Shown piece after piece: positions 8,323-17,313 of a stretch of 64,000 bases of DNA. A program made the position numbers and the translations under genes. This stretch comes from Flavobacterium limnophilum (GTDB lineage Bacteria; Bacteroidota; Bacteroidia; Flavobacteriales; Flavobacteriaceae). The notes beneath the pieces were generated by a model. The model was not told where the DNA came from. It searched no databases and saw nothing but the letters and a program-made list of their open reading frames with translations. Location of the stretch: assembly GCF_027111315.2 (NCBI RefSeq), contig NZ_CP114289.2, forward strand, positions 1,364,001-1,428,000. The letters run 5' to 3'. How positions within the stretch are numbered: the first letter of the stretch is position 1; each line of letters opens with the position of its first letter.

Positions 8323-9447
8323 ATGAAAACAATACTATTCATCATCCAAAAGGAGTTCCGGCAAATCTTTAGAAATAAAGCAATGCTTCCTATTATATTT
8401 GTTTTGCCTTTGGTGCAATTGCTTATTCTGTCGAATGCCGCGAGTTTTGAGATTAAGAACATCAAGTTTTCGTATATTGATAATGACCATTCGGTGGCTT
8501 CGAGGGAATTGGTTTCAAAGTTTGAGGCTTCGCAATATTTCAACATCATCGAAAGTTTTGCTTCCAAAAAAGAAGCCGATTTCAATATGCAAACGGGGAA
8601 AGTGGATGTAATTCTCGAAATCCCCAATCATTTTGAGCGCGATTTAATTACCGAAAACAAAACCAATCTATCGGTAAGCATCAACGCCATTGATGGTGCG
8701 GCGGCAGGAGTGGAGAGTGTCTATATTTCGCAAATCATCAACGGTTTTAATCAAAAGATCCAAACGCAATTGTATCAATACAACGAAGTATCTTATGTCC
8801 AGCCCGTGAATATTGTCACGATTCCGTCGTTTTGGTACAACAACACGCTGAATTATAAAACTTTTATGGTACCGGGAATTTTGGTGTTGTTGGTTACGAT
8901 GCTCACGCTGTTTTTGTCTTCGATGAACATTGTCCGCGAAAAAGAAATAGGTACTTTAGAACAAATCAACGTGACGCCCATTCGAAAATACCAGTTTATT
9001 GTCGGGAAATTGTTTCCTTTCTGGGTGTTGGGCTTGGTGATTTTGACCGTTGGACTGATCATTGCCCGAGTCATTTTCAGCGTTCCCATTTTAGGAAGCA
9101 TTGGCTTGATTTATTTCTTTACCTCGGTTTATTTGTTGGTCATTCTCGGCATTGGATTAATTATTTCCAACTATTCGGACACGCAACAACAGGCAATGTT
9201 TATTGCCTGGTTTTTCACGGTTATCTTCATCTTGATGAGCGGATTGTTTACCCCAATCGAAAGTATGCCTCAATGGGCACAAAACCTGACGTTGCTCAAT
9301 CCTATCCGTTATTTTGTGGAAATTATCCGAATGGTAATGCTCAAAGGAGCCACGTTTTCGGATATTTCGAGACCTTTTTTTATCATTTTTTTCTATGCGT
9401 TTACGTTAAATGGAATCGCGGTTTGGACATATAAAAAAGTGAATTAA
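8323..9447 (+). CDS. ABC-2 type transport permease (second)
   Basis: A 374-residue permease with the same plan as the preceding gene: an N-terminal helix, an external domain of about 130 residues, then five helices with the coupling motif REKEIGTLEQINVTPI and the FxPIESMPxW loop near the end. It is the partner half of the heterodimeric transmembrane channel and the last gene of the efflux operon. No convincing terminator follows; the duplicated block begins about 25 bases downstream. Confidence 0.9.
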   Translation: MKTILFIIQKEFRQIFRNKAMLPIIFVLPLVQLLILSNAASFEIKNIKFSYIDNDHSVASRELVSKFEASQYFNIIESFASKKEADFNMQTGKVDVILEIPNHFERDLITENKTNLSVSINAIDGAAAGVESVYISQIINGFNQKIQTQLYQYNEVSYVQPVNIVTIPSFWYNNTLNYKTFMVPGILVLLVTMLTLFLSSMNIVREKEIGTLEQINVTPIRKYQFIVGKLFPFWVLGLVILTVGLIIARVIFSVPILGSIGLIYFFTSVYLLVILGIGLIISNYSDTQQQAMFIAWFFTVIFILMSGLFTPIESMPQWAQNLTLLNPIRYFVEIIRMVMLKGATFSDISRPFFIIFFYAFTLNGIAVWTYKKVN

Positions 9448-9630
9448 CGGTTCTTGTCTGCTTTTTTTAGGGTACCACAACCTAGGCTTTGAGTGGGCTT
9501 TGAGTAGGCTTATCCCTATAGTATTCGTACTCTATGTCTCGTCTGTTGAAAACAGTCGATTAGAAGTTTCTTGCTTGTATTAATTAATTTTGTTTAGGCA
9601 TAGCTTCAATATTGCCGAGTCCTAAAAGGG

Positions 9631-10113
9631 TTATTTTTTCTCGGACATTTTCATTTCCTCGACCTTTGTTTTTATTGCATTTTGAATCTCGGGAATGTAT
9701 TTTTGCATCATAATTTCCATAAGATCTTTTGAAATATCGGGTGTCACTTTAATGAATTTCTGACCCGACGGTGATTTGTAGAAAGCGATGTAATCATTAA
9801 TTTCTTTTTGGGAAAAGTATTTGTCGTACAATGCCACCATGTCTTCGTCCATCATTTTCTTCAAAATCACCTTAGTAGTTTGCATTGTGGCTTTCATCAA
9901 TTCATTGGAACGGGCATTTGCCAATGAATCATTTATTGGATGTTGGCTTTTCATTTGGTTAATCATCGAAGGAATCATTGTACTAAACATTTTGTCCATT
10001 ATGGAGTCTTGTTGCATGACATGAAACAATTCCTTGATTGATTCTTGCTTGGTCTGCGAATACCCCATCAAGGACGGAATACAAATCATTAAAACTAAAA
10101 TTACTTTTTTCAT
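9631..10113 (-). CDS. DUF2059 secreted protein, copy 1
   Basis: A 160-residue protein with an N-terminal signal peptide (ICIPSLMGYSQ) and a helical DUF2059 domain whose typical motif YFSQKEINDYIAFYKSP and GQKFIKVTP is seen at about residues 100-128. DUF2059 proteins are periplasmic and of unknown function. It is convergently unrelated to its neighbours and divergent from the LOG gene at 10304. A near-identical paralogue lies at 13170-13652. Confidence 0.88.
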   Translation of the reverse strand: MKKVILVLMICIPSLMGYSQTKQESIKELFHVMQQDSIMDKMFSTMIPSMINQMKSQHPINDSLANARSNELMKATMQTTKVILKKMMDEDMVALYDKYFSQKEINDYIAFYKSPSGQKFIKVTPDISKDLMEIMMQKYIPEIQNAIKTKVEEMKMSEKK

Positions 10114-10303
10114 TGTTGGTGTTGTTAAAAATTAAGAATCGTTTTTATTTCGTTCAGACTTTATTGTAAATCCCAAATATACCCATTTTATCTCACTTGC
10201 AATTAATCCTACAATTTTATTTTCAATAAAAGGAAAGATTTTTTGCATTAAAAGACACGGACATTTAGTGTTATAAAAACTAATTAGTAACTTTAGGGTT
10301 GCC

Positions 10304-11047
10304 ATGAAGAAACCTCCAAAATACAGACTTTCCAAAGCCGAGTCGGCATTCGTGCAAGGACCATTGTCCCGATTGGAGGAATTATTTTTTGTTTTCAAGG
10401 TGCTTTTTAGTTTTATTAGGGCTTTTCGTAAAATGCATTTTATTGGGCCTTGCGTCACCATTTTTGGGTCGGCGCGTTTTGGTCCCGAAATGGATCATTA
10501 CAAAGATGCCGAAAAGATTGGCGCTGCCATGGCCAAACTGGGTTTTACCGTGATGACGGGTGGTGGTCCTGGAATTATGGAAGCGGCCAACAAAGGCGCT
10601 TTTGAAGCCGGTGGTTATTCCGTGGGTTGCAACATTGTGCTGCCCGTGGAGCAAAAACCAAACAAGTATCTCCACAAATGGATTTATATTCCCTATTTTT
10701 TTGTCAGGAAAGTGATTCTGGTCAAATATTCCTTCGCTTTCATCGTGATGCCGGGTGGAATTGGCACTCTCGACGAATTGTTTGAAGCCCTGACTTTAAT
10801 CCAAAACAACATGATTGCCGGCTTTCCTGTCGTGATTTTTGACACCGAATACCACAAAGATTTGTGCGAACACATTGACATGATGGTCAAACACGAAAGC
10901 ATTAGTCCAGAAGACATGAAATTACTTTTTGTGACGGATTCTGTTCCCGATTTGGTGGCACATATCGAAAAGCACGCCATCAAAAAGTTTGGCTTGAGAA
11001 AGATTCAATATAAACCAAAATGGTGGTTTGGAGAGAGCAGGCGGTGA
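10304..11047 (+). CDS. LOG-family protein, copy 1 (nucleotide-monophosphate phosphoribohydrolase-like)
   Basis: A 247-residue Rossmann-fold protein of the LOG (Lonely Guy) family: the motif GGGPGIMEAANKGA and the PGGIGTLDELFE motif (PGGxGTxxE) are both intact. LOG enzymes cleave nucleoside 5'-monophosphates, best known for cytokinin riboside monophosphates, to base and ribose 5-phosphate; other members have no assigned substrate. The N-terminal extension of about 45 residues is basic and hydrophobic. The second copy at 15516 differs at three positions. Confidence 0.9.
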   Translation: MKKPPKYRLSKAESAFVQGPLSRLEELFFVFKVLFSFIRAFRKMHFIGPCVTIFGSARFGPEMDHYKDAEKIGAAMAKLGFTVMTGGGPGIMEAANKGAFEAGGYSVGCNIVLPVEQKPNKYLHKWIYIPYFFVRKVILVKYSFAFIVMPGGIGTLDELFEALTLIQNNMIAGFPVVIFDTEYHKDLCEHIDMMVKHESISPEDMKLLFVTDSVPDLVAHIEKHAIKKFGLRKIQYKPKWWFGESRR

Positions 11048-11107
11048 GAAATTGTTGTTTTTTGTGATTGCGTTTCTTTTTTATAGACCTATGCGACTAT
11101 AAGCTGG

Positions 11108-11357
11108 CGAAGTCTCCCGACTTCGTATCAATTGCTATTTGCCGTTACAATTTAAAAGTTTTGTTTTATGTTCCTGCGTTTGTTGCTTTTTGGAATGGCT
11201 ACGAAGTCGGGAGACTTCGCAGAGCAATCATAGAATTTAATACTATTTTTTAAGAAAGACTTCGGGTAGCGGGGGAATGGCTACGAAGTCGGGAGATTTT
11301 GCGTAGTAATCCTAGAACTTAATACTATTTTTCAAGAAAGACTTCGGGTAATTGGGG
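11108..11357. repeat. Palindromic element plus 82-bp tandem repeat
   Basis: GCGAAGTCTCCCGACTTCGT (11108-11127) and its exact reverse complement (11201-11220) bound a 113-bp hairpin; each arm is itself a small hairpin. The right arm and its 3' flank (11193-11273) repeat in tandem at 11275-11357 with decay. Related copies occur at 12830-13010 and a lone left arm at 16319-16338. The 423-base gap between the LOG and Fic genes (11048-11470) holds nothing else recognisable. Confidence 0.8.
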
Positions 11358-11470
11358 GAAAATAATGTTTTTGTTTTTCCTTTTTTGGGGTTTGGTTAAT
11401 TACAGTTATTTATTTTTAGCTTCAGCTTTGCCAAATGATTTTTCAATTTCTAACATTTCAGCCAAGAATC

Positions 11471-12574
11471 TCATTCCATTATTTCATAATTTGTACTTCT
11501 TCCTCCTGCAGTTTCTTTTTGCAGCATATTTTTGTCAATCAAATCATTTATGTCTCGGATAGCAGTATCTTTTGAGCATTTGGCAATCTTTGCCCATTTT
11601 GATGATGTCAGTTTTCCATCCAATCCGTCCAATAATTTATTTAAAAGTTTCTTCTGTCTTTCATTGATCAAAGTTTTGGAATGCTTAGTCCAGAAGTCGG
11701 CTTTGAATAAAACTTTAACCAATGTTTCATCGGTCGATTGTAAAGAATGTATCAGGCAGTTCAAAAACCAGCTCATCCATTCTGTTAGATCAAGATTCCC
11801 TTTTTGTGTCTTTTCAAGTATTTCATAATACTGCTTTCTTTCTATTCGGATTTGTGCAGACATACTATAAAAACGTTGATTCGTTTTATCCGATTGTGCC
11901 AATACCATATCGGTCAACGCCCTTGTTATCCTGCCATTTCCATCTTCAAATGGGTGGATGGTTACAAACCATAAGTGGGCAATAGCTGCTTTTAGTACCA
12001 AATCTATTTTTGAATTAGTATTGAACCAATCTAAAAACTGATTCATCTCTTTTTCGACCAATATCGAATCTGGCGCTTGAAAATGTACTTTCTCCTTACC
12101 CAAAGCTCCCGACACCACTTGCATTGCCCCAGTGGTATCTTTTCGCCAATCGCCAACAGTAATTTTATACATTCCGCTTCTTCCTGTAGGGAATAATGCT
12201 GCCTGCCAATCGAATAGTCTTTCGGCTATTAGCGGTTCAAAGCAATTTTGTGTGGCATCCAATAGCATTTCGACTACACCATCAACATTCCTGTCCGACT
12301 CAACAGAACCAACGATTTCCATCCCCAATTTGCGGGCGATAGAGGAACGAACTTGATCCGGATTCAAATATTCTCCTTCTATTTCTGATGATTTTAATAC
12401 ATCAAGTGTCAATGTGTCAAGCAAGGCTTCACTCCTTAGGTCGAATCCCAAAGATTCCATTTTCCCTATGAGTCTTCCTTGCAAATTTCTCGCCTCACTC
12501 AACAAATGGATTACTTCATCAGTATTCCAAGTGAAATTGGGCCAATTGTCTTTTTGATGGATAAAAAGTGTCAT
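11471..12574 (-). CDS. Class II Fic-family protein with C-terminal winged helix
   Basis: A 367-residue protein read from ATG 12574 (an upstream TTG is not needed). The Fic core motif HPFEDGNGR is intact at residues 207-215, so AMP-transferase activity is expected. The inhibitory motif SSEIEG (S62, E66, G67) precedes the core, placing it in class II with self-inhibition. An N-terminal DUF4172-like region comes first, and the last 55 residues form a winged helix-turn-helix (KWAKIAKCSKDTAIRDINDL). Four copies of a 16-bp motif cover its start and upstream region, suggesting autoregulation. Targets are unknown. Confidence 0.9.
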   Translation of the reverse strand: MTLFIHQKDNWPNFTWNTDEVIHLLSEARNLQGRLIGKMESLGFDLRSEALLDTLTLDVLKSSEIEGEYLNPDQVRSSIARKLGMEIVGSVESDRNVDGVVEMLLDATQNCFEPLIAERLFDWQAALFPTGRSGMYKITVGDWRKDTTGAMQVVSGALGKEKVHFQAPDSILVEKEMNQFLDWFNTNSKIDLVLKAAIAHLWFVTIHPFEDGNGRITRALTDMVLAQSDKTNQRFYSMSAQIRIERKQYYEILEKTQKGNLDLTEWMSWFLNCLIHSLQSTDETLVKVLFKADFWTKHSKTLINERQKKLLNKLLDGLDGKLTSSKWAKIAKCSKDTAIRDINDLIDKNMLQKETAGGRSTNYEIME

Positions 12575-12674
12575 TCGTTGCAAATTTTACGGCGAATATA
12601 CACTTTATTCGTCGCATTTTATAAATTATCGTTGCATTTTTTGCGTTGTTTAAACGGCTTATTCGTTGCAAAGT
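12571..12674 (-). promoter_or_regulatory. Putative operator array upstream of the Fic gene
   Basis: Four direct copies of TTATTCGTTGCATTTT (plus-strand consensus) start at 12571, 12605, 12625 and 12659, so the spacings are 34, 20 and 34 bases. The first copy contains the Fic start codon. The regular, symmetric spacing and the winged helix at the end of the Fic protein suggest autoregulatory binding sites. This is inference from sequence only. Confidence 0.55.
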
Positions 12675-13010
12675 CGATTTTTTATACTTGCAGAAAGGAT
12701 TTTTCGGGTTGGAGAAGAAGTGGATTTTTGCACAGCACCTTGAGAATTTTAAGAACTTTTTTCTTTTATGGAACACTTCGGGGAGCAATCCAAGACACCA
12801 AAAACAACTTACGATCTGTTGTATGCTGTGCGAAGTCTCCCGACTTCGTCCCCATTGCTATTTGCCTTTACAATTTGTTGCCATTTTTTGAGTCTCCCTT
12901 TGTTTCTTGTGTTTGTTGCTTATTGTAATAGCTACGAAGTCGGGAGACTTCGCAGAGCAATCCTAAATTTAATGATGTTTATTTTTTAAGGAAGACTTCG
13001 AGGAGCGGGG
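12675..13010. repeat. Intergenic region with second copy of the GCGAAGTC palindrome
   Basis: The arms GCGAAGTCTCCCGACTTCGT (12830-12849) and the exact reverse complement (12934-12953) enclose an 84-base loop. The downstream flank (12931-13010) matches the tandem unit at 11193-11273. A further stretch at 12753-12786 recurs at 16364-16397. No gene is supported between the Fic gene and the second DUF2059 copy. Confidence 0.7.
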
Positions 13011-13672
13011 TACCACAACCTAGGCTTTGAGTGGGCTTTGAGTAGGCTTATCTCTATAGCATTCGTACTCCATGTCTCGTCTGTTGAAAACAGTCGATTA
13101 GAAGTTTCTTGCTTGTATTCAATTAATTTTGTTTAGGCATAGCTTCAATATTGCCAAGTCCTAAAAGGGTTATTTTTTCTCGGACATTTTCATTTCCTCG
13201 ACCTTTGTTTTTATTGCATTTTGAATCTCGGGAATGTATTTTTGCATCATAATTTCCATAAGATCTTTCGAAATATCGGGTGTCACTTTAATGAATTTCT
13301 GGCCCGACGGTGATTTGTAAAAAACGATGTAATCATTAATTTCTTTTTGGGAAAAGTATTTGTCGTACAATGCCACCATATCTTCGTCCATCATTTTCTT
13401 CAAAATCACCTTAGTGGTTTGCATTGTGGCTTTCATCAATTCATTGGAACGGGCATTTGCCAATGAATCATTTATTGGATGTTGGCTTTTCATTTGGTTA
13501 ATCATCGAAGGAATCATGGAGTTAAACATTTTGTCCATTATGGAGTCTTGTTGCATTACATGAAACAACTCCTTGATTGATTCTTGCTTGGTCTGCGAAT
13601 ACCCCATCAGCAACGGCATACAAATCATTAAAATTAAAATTACTTTTTTCATTATTGTTTGTTGTTAAATAT
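13009..13672. repeat. Segmental duplication, copy 2, left part
   Basis: Begins with the same GGTACCACAACCTAGGC element and tandem GGCTTTGAGT(G/A) units as 9471 and continues through the DUF2059 gene. Similarity to copy 1 stops about 20 bases upstream of the gene start, where two genes absent from copy 1 follow. Confidence 0.9.
13170..13652 (-). CDS. DUF2059 secreted protein, copy 2
   Basis: A 160-residue paralogue of the protein encoded at 9631-10113, differing at six positions: three in the signal peptide, a Ser-Thr to Asn-Ser pair at about residue 44-45, and an Ala to Val in the YIxFYKSP motif. The reading frame is intact, so both copies may be functional. Its upstream region differs from copy 1, so the two could be expressed differently. 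Confidence 0.88.
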   Translation of the reverse strand: MKKVILILMICMPLLMGYSQTKQESIKELFHVMQQDSIMDKMFNSMIPSMINQMKSQHPINDSLANARSNELMKATMQTTKVILKKMMDEDMVALYDKYFSQKEINDYIVFYKSPSGQKFIKVTPDISKDLMEIMMQKYIPEIQNAIKTKVEEMKMSEKK

Positions 13673-13768
13673 TGATAATTGTTTGAATAGTGCTTATTTC
13701 CGCAGTTTGTAATCCGATAGGATTGATTTTTTTGCGTGTAGAAGAGTTGTAAATATTGTTTTATATAT

Positions 13769-14416
13769 TTATTTCTTTATCATTTGCTTGTTTACAAGCA
13801 AAAGTTCTTGATTAATTGCTTTGTACTGTTTTGTGTTTTTGGAATCTTCCAAATCTTTTTCCGGAATCCAGTAAGTTGGGAAAAGTTTCTCCTTCTTTTT
13901 ATAATCTTCCAGCATATATCTACCAGTTAATTTCCACATTGTTTTAAGGCTGTTGACATGCTTTTCTGAAAGTTGTGGAAATTCATTAGGATAATCTGCT
14001 CGCAATCTTGCCATAATTTCGCGATGTTTTCTAAAATATTCCTCTTTATCTATGGCTTTATTTTGGTATTGATCGAGTAATTCTTTTTTTTCAGGAGCGT
14101 ATTTTTTAACAAATAAATCTACTTCTGATGAAGCTTCTTTCCAAATATTGTGATAGATTTTTAAATCTGGTACACTTTCCCAATAAAAATTAACCAAACC
14201 AATATCTATTTTAGTCAGTGCCATGTGGTCGATATCGCCCCTTTCTATTTGTTCCAAATAATGATTGACCAACACATAATTTGATTCCAGTTCCAATTCT
14301 GTTTTTTTGTTGGTCAATTCGTTTAAAGTGTAGTTGGTGTAATCCGTGATCTTGTTTTTTTGTGTGCTGCAATTGATGAAAGCAAAAGCGATTAGGATTA
14401 AGGTAATTTTTTTCAT
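13769..14416 (-). CDS. Uncharacterised lipoprotein
   Basis: A 215-residue protein with a lipoprotein signal (LIAFAFINCSTQK, lipidation cysteine at residue 16). The rest is rich in lysine, glutamate and asparagine and predicted largely helical, with a coiled-coil-like stretch at about 100-140 (VKKYAPEKKELLDQYQNKA, in part). I do not recognise a family. It lies with the next gene in a 1.7-kb segment present only in copy 2 of the duplication. Confidence 0.7.
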   Translation of the reverse strand: MKKITLILIAFAFINCSTQKNKITDYTNYTLNELTNKKTELELESNYVLVNHYLEQIERGDIDHMALTKIDIGLVNFYWESVPDLKIYHNIWKEASSEVDLFVKKYAPEKKELLDQYQNKAIDKEEYFRKHREIMARLRADYPNEFPQLSEKHVNSLKTMWKLTGRYMLEDYKKKEKLFPTYWIPEKDLEDSKNTKQYKAINQELLLVNKQMIKK

Positions 14417-14505
14417 AGTTGTTTTGTTTTCTGTATTTGTTGCTTATGTTTGACATTGTTTGGCTACACGAGCTATAAACTCTCGCTAGCGGGGGTAGCA
14501 GAAGT

Positions 14506-15282
14506 TTATTTTTTATAAAAGAAATATCCTTCTTCGATTATTGGTTGCCAATTCTCGTTTTTCAACTTTTCAATTTTAAGATTATCAAACAATTTTTTAG
14601 AACCTGAAATTGTCATTGTAAATTGTTCTCTATTTTTTTTATTGTTTTCATTGGCGATATATACTAGGTTGTATTCACCGTAGTTAACTATTTTTTCTAT
14701 ATAGGGTTTAAGATATTCGCTAATTGCCTTTGGATGTGGGAATCGTTCAGATTTTTTAAATCCGATTTCAAAGCTGCCTTCAAACTTAAATTGAGGAGCA
14801 TAATCAAATAAGAATTTTGGATTATTTTTCTGTTGCTTTAAATAATTTACATACTCACTTTTGTTGCTGAAACTCTTTTCCTCATATGAGTAATCGAAAG
14901 AATTGTTTTCATTCAATTTTGAAATTTGATTAAGATCAAATTTATATGTATGACCATCATGGGTCATTGCACTTTTTAGCGTTGGATTTATTGTCCAAGA
15001 ACCTATTTCATCATAATTTTTAATGACAGTTAACATAAAATTTGGGGTCTCAAAAGAATTTTTTACTTCATCGCCCAATTTTAAAATTTTAATAAATTCA
15101 ACTATTGAAGCCGAGTCTTCGATTATAAAATTATATTTTTCGTATGTTTTACTTTTATCGTATTGAGGATATCTTCCAATTATTTTGGTTTTTGAATCTA
15201 CCTTTAATGTGTCAAACAATACTTTTTGACTAAAAACTTGACTTGTTAGTGCAAGTGAAATTAATATTAATATTTTTCTCAT
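14506..15282 (-). CDS. Uncharacterised secreted protein
   Basis: A 258-residue protein with a cleavable signal peptide (LISLALTSQVFSQ). The mature part is lysine-rich and beta-rich and ends in GYFFYKK. No domain is recognised. It is on the same strand as the lipoprotein gene at 13769, 89 bases upstream of it, and the two may be co-transcribed. It belongs to the segment that interrupts the second copy of the duplicated block. Confidence 0.7.
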   Translation of the reverse strand: MRKILILISLALTSQVFSQKVLFDTLKVDSKTKIIGRYPQYDKSKTYEKYNFIIEDSASIVEFIKILKLGDEVKNSFETPNFMLTVIKNYDEIGSWTINPTLKSAMTHDGHTYKFDLNQISKLNENNSFDYSYEEKSFSNKSEYVNYLKQQKNNPKFLFDYAPQFKFEGSFEIGFKKSERFPHPKAISEYLKPYIEKIVNYGEYNLVYIANENNKKNREQFTMTISGSKKLFDNLKIEKLKNENWQPIIEEGYFFYKK

Positions 15283-15380
15283 TTGTGAATTTAAATTTCT
15301 GCCAACTTATGGATAGGTCTGACAAAGTCATACCTATTTGGCCAATATTTAGATGTCATTATCTAAGGATGTTTTTTTTC

Positions 15381-16339
15381 AATCCCAAATATACCCATTT
15401 TATCTCACTTGCAATTAATCCTACAATTTTATTTTCAATAAAAGGAAAGATTTTTGCATAAAATGAAGCAACGATTGAGATTATAAAAAAACTAATTAGT
15501 AACTTAAAGGTTGCCATGAAGAAACCTCCAAAATACAGACTTTCCAAAGCCGAGTCGGCATTCGTGCAAGAACCATTGTCCCGATTGGAAGAATTATTTT
15601 TTGTTGTCAAGGTGCTTTTTAGTTTTATTAGGGCTTTTCGAAAGATGCATTTTATAGGGCCTTGCGTCACCATTTTTGGGTCGGCGCGTTTTGGTCCCGA
15701 AATGGATCATTACAAAGATGCCGAAAAGATTGGCGCTGCCATGGCCAAACTGGGTTTTACCGTGATGACGGGTGGTGGTCCTGGAATTATGGAAGCGGCC
15801 AACAAAGGCGCTTTTGAAGCCGGTGGTTATTCCGTGGGTTGCAACATTGTGCTGCCCGTGGAGCAAAAACCAAACAAGTATCTCCACAAATGGATTTATA
15901 TTCCCTATTTTTTTGTCAGGAAAGTGATTCTGGTCAAATATTCCTTCGCTTTCATCGTGATGCCGGGTGGAATTGGCACTCTCGACGAATTGTTTGAAGC
16001 CCTGACTTTAATCCAAAACAACATGATTACCGGCTTTCCTGTCGTGATTTTTGACACCGAATACCACAAAGATTTGTGCGAACACATTGACATGATGGTC
16101 AAACACGAAAGCATTAGTCCAGAAGACATGAAATTACTTTTTGTGACGGATTCTGTTCCCGATTTGGTGGCACATATCGAAAAGCACGCCATCAAAAAGT
16201 TTGGCTTGAGAAAGATTCAATATAAACCAAAATGGTGGTTTGGAGAGAGCAGGCGGTGAGAAATTGTTGTTTTTTGTGATTGCGTTTCTTTTTTATAGAC
16301 CTATGCGACTATAAGCTGGCGAAGTCTCCCGACTTCGTA
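15381..16339. repeat. Segmental duplication, copy 2, right part
   Basis: A 959-bp stretch matching 10169-11127 in extent: the LOG gene with about 130 bases upstream and 80 bases downstream, ending at the left arm of the GCGAAGTC palindrome. Similarity stops abruptly after that arm, so the palindrome is a likely breakpoint. Confidence 0.9.
15516..16259 (+). CDS. LOG-family protein, copy 2
   Basis: A 247-residue paralogue of the protein at 10304-11047 with three substitutions (Gly to Glu near residue 19, Phe to Val near residue 31, Ala to Thr in NNMIxGFP). Both LOG motifs, GGGPGIMEA and PGGIGTLDE, are unchanged, so the enzyme should be active in the same way. The region immediately upstream of the start differs from copy 1 over about 35 bases. 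Confidence 0.9.
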   Translation: MKKPPKYRLSKAESAFVQEPLSRLEELFFVVKVLFSFIRAFRKMHFIGPCVTIFGSARFGPEMDHYKDAEKIGAAMAKLGFTVMTGGGPGIMEAANKGAFEAGGYSVGCNIVLPVEQKPNKYLHKWIYIPYFFVRKVILVKYSFAFIVMPGGIGTLDELFEALTLIQNNMITGFPVVIFDTEYHKDLCEHIDMMVKHESISPEDMKLLFVTDSVPDLVAHIEKHAIKKFGLRKIQYKPKWWFGESRR

Positions 16340-16644
16340 CACATTGCACCCTGCTAATTATATGAACTTTTTCTTTTTATGGAACACTTCGAGGAGCGGG
16401 GTAAATAAGAGTTTTTTTTATCTTTAATTACTATTTGTTTTTTGATACTTTTTTTAATTTATACCGAATATAAACTACTGAAATGTAATTACTTAAATTA
16501 TTTTAGTAGCTAATTAATCCTTAAATTACAACGTGATTCTTGCGTCACCTGATTCCTTACAATTCAACTTTAAACACTATTAAAATTGTCTTATTTACAG
16601 CATACATATTTTAATTAAAATTCTATAGAAAATAAATTAGCATT
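16340..16644. other. Intergenic stretch without a recognisable gene
   Basis: Holds a 34-base segment (16364-16397) shared with 12753-12786, then AT-rich sequence leading to the next gene. I see no open frame, hairpin or consensus promoter that I can support. Confidence 0.5.
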
Positions 16645-17094
16645 ATGAAAAATTTCAAAATACTCTTATTTCCAATACTATTTTTTCTCATTTCATTTGC
16701 GGGTTTAGCGCAACAAGGAAACGGAGGATGGTCTGGGAACAATAGTTACAGCCGTCTTTTTAATCCAAAAACTATTGTCGAATTAAAAGGCACAATTACC
16801 AGTATCGAAAAAATAATTCCTACCAAAGGAATGTCAAATGGTATTCATTTGACTATAAAAATAGCTAAAAAAGAAAGCTATTCCGTTCATCTTGGCCCAC
16901 AATGGTATCTTGACAATCAGTCCATTAAATTTAGAATTGGCGATGTTATCATCGTGAAAGGATCTCAAATTACCTATAAAAATGCTCCCACAATCATTGC
17001 TGTTACTGTTGAAAAAGGTAAAACCATTTTAACACTTAGAGACAAAAATGGTTTTCCGGTTTGGAGTGGTGGTGGGAATCGTAGCAATAATTAA
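16645..17094 (+). CDS. Secreted OB-fold-like protein
   Basis: A 149-residue protein with a signal peptide ending near FAGLAQQ. The mature domain (about residues 45-130) has the beta pattern of an OB-fold: VELKGTITSIEK, GIHLTIKIAKKESYSVHLGPQWYLDNQ, GDVIIVKGSQITY. It ends in the conserved tail LRDKNGFPVWSGGGNR. Similar periplasmic proteins with an L-R-D-x-N-G-x-P-x-W-S-G tail occur in several anaerobic and metal-reducing bacteria; the function is not known. A good terminator follows, so it is monocistronic. Confidence 0.7.
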   Translation: MKNFKILLFPILFFLISFAGLAQQGNGGWSGNNSYSRLFNPKTIVELKGTITSIEKIIPTKGMSNGIHLTIKIAKKESYSVHLGPQWYLDNQSIKFRIGDVIIVKGSQITYKNAPTIIAVTVEKGKTILTLRDKNGFPVWSGGGNRSNN

Positions 17095-17102
17095 TACTTT
17101 GA

Positions 17103-17132
17103 AAAAGTGCTTTAGTTTTGAAGCACTTTTTT
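17103..17132 (+). terminator. Intrinsic terminator
   Basis: AAGTGCTT (17105-17112) pairs with AAGCACTT (17121-17128), followed by a T-run, nine bases after the stop of the OB-fold-like gene. Confidence 0.8.
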
Positions 17133-17313
17133 ATAAATAATCATACTGAAAAGTATGTACTAAAATACTTTCAGAAAATTCACTGTGGATTATTCCGTAA
17201 GGATTTTACATTGGTAACTCATCAATTTATCGCAACTTTAATGCGGGATAAAAATATTGTATTTCAGGTAGTCAGGATTATGAATTAGATTATTTCATTT
17301 TTTATGCGTCAAT

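Larger units (their letters stand above)
9471..11127. repeat. Segmental duplication, copy 1
   Basis: This block contains a GGTACCACA element with 11-bp tandem units (9471-9563), the DUF2059 gene and the LOG gene. It recurs at 13009-13672 and 15381-16339. The part from 10169 to 11127 has the same length (959 bp) as 15381-16339. The proteins differ at 6 of 160 (DUF2059) and 3 of 247 (LOG) positions, so the event is recent. Confidence 0.92.

Noticed and set aside
11068..11253. 61-codon open frame after the first LOG gene
   Set aside because: It spans the GCGAAGTC palindrome and is not kept in the duplicate copy.
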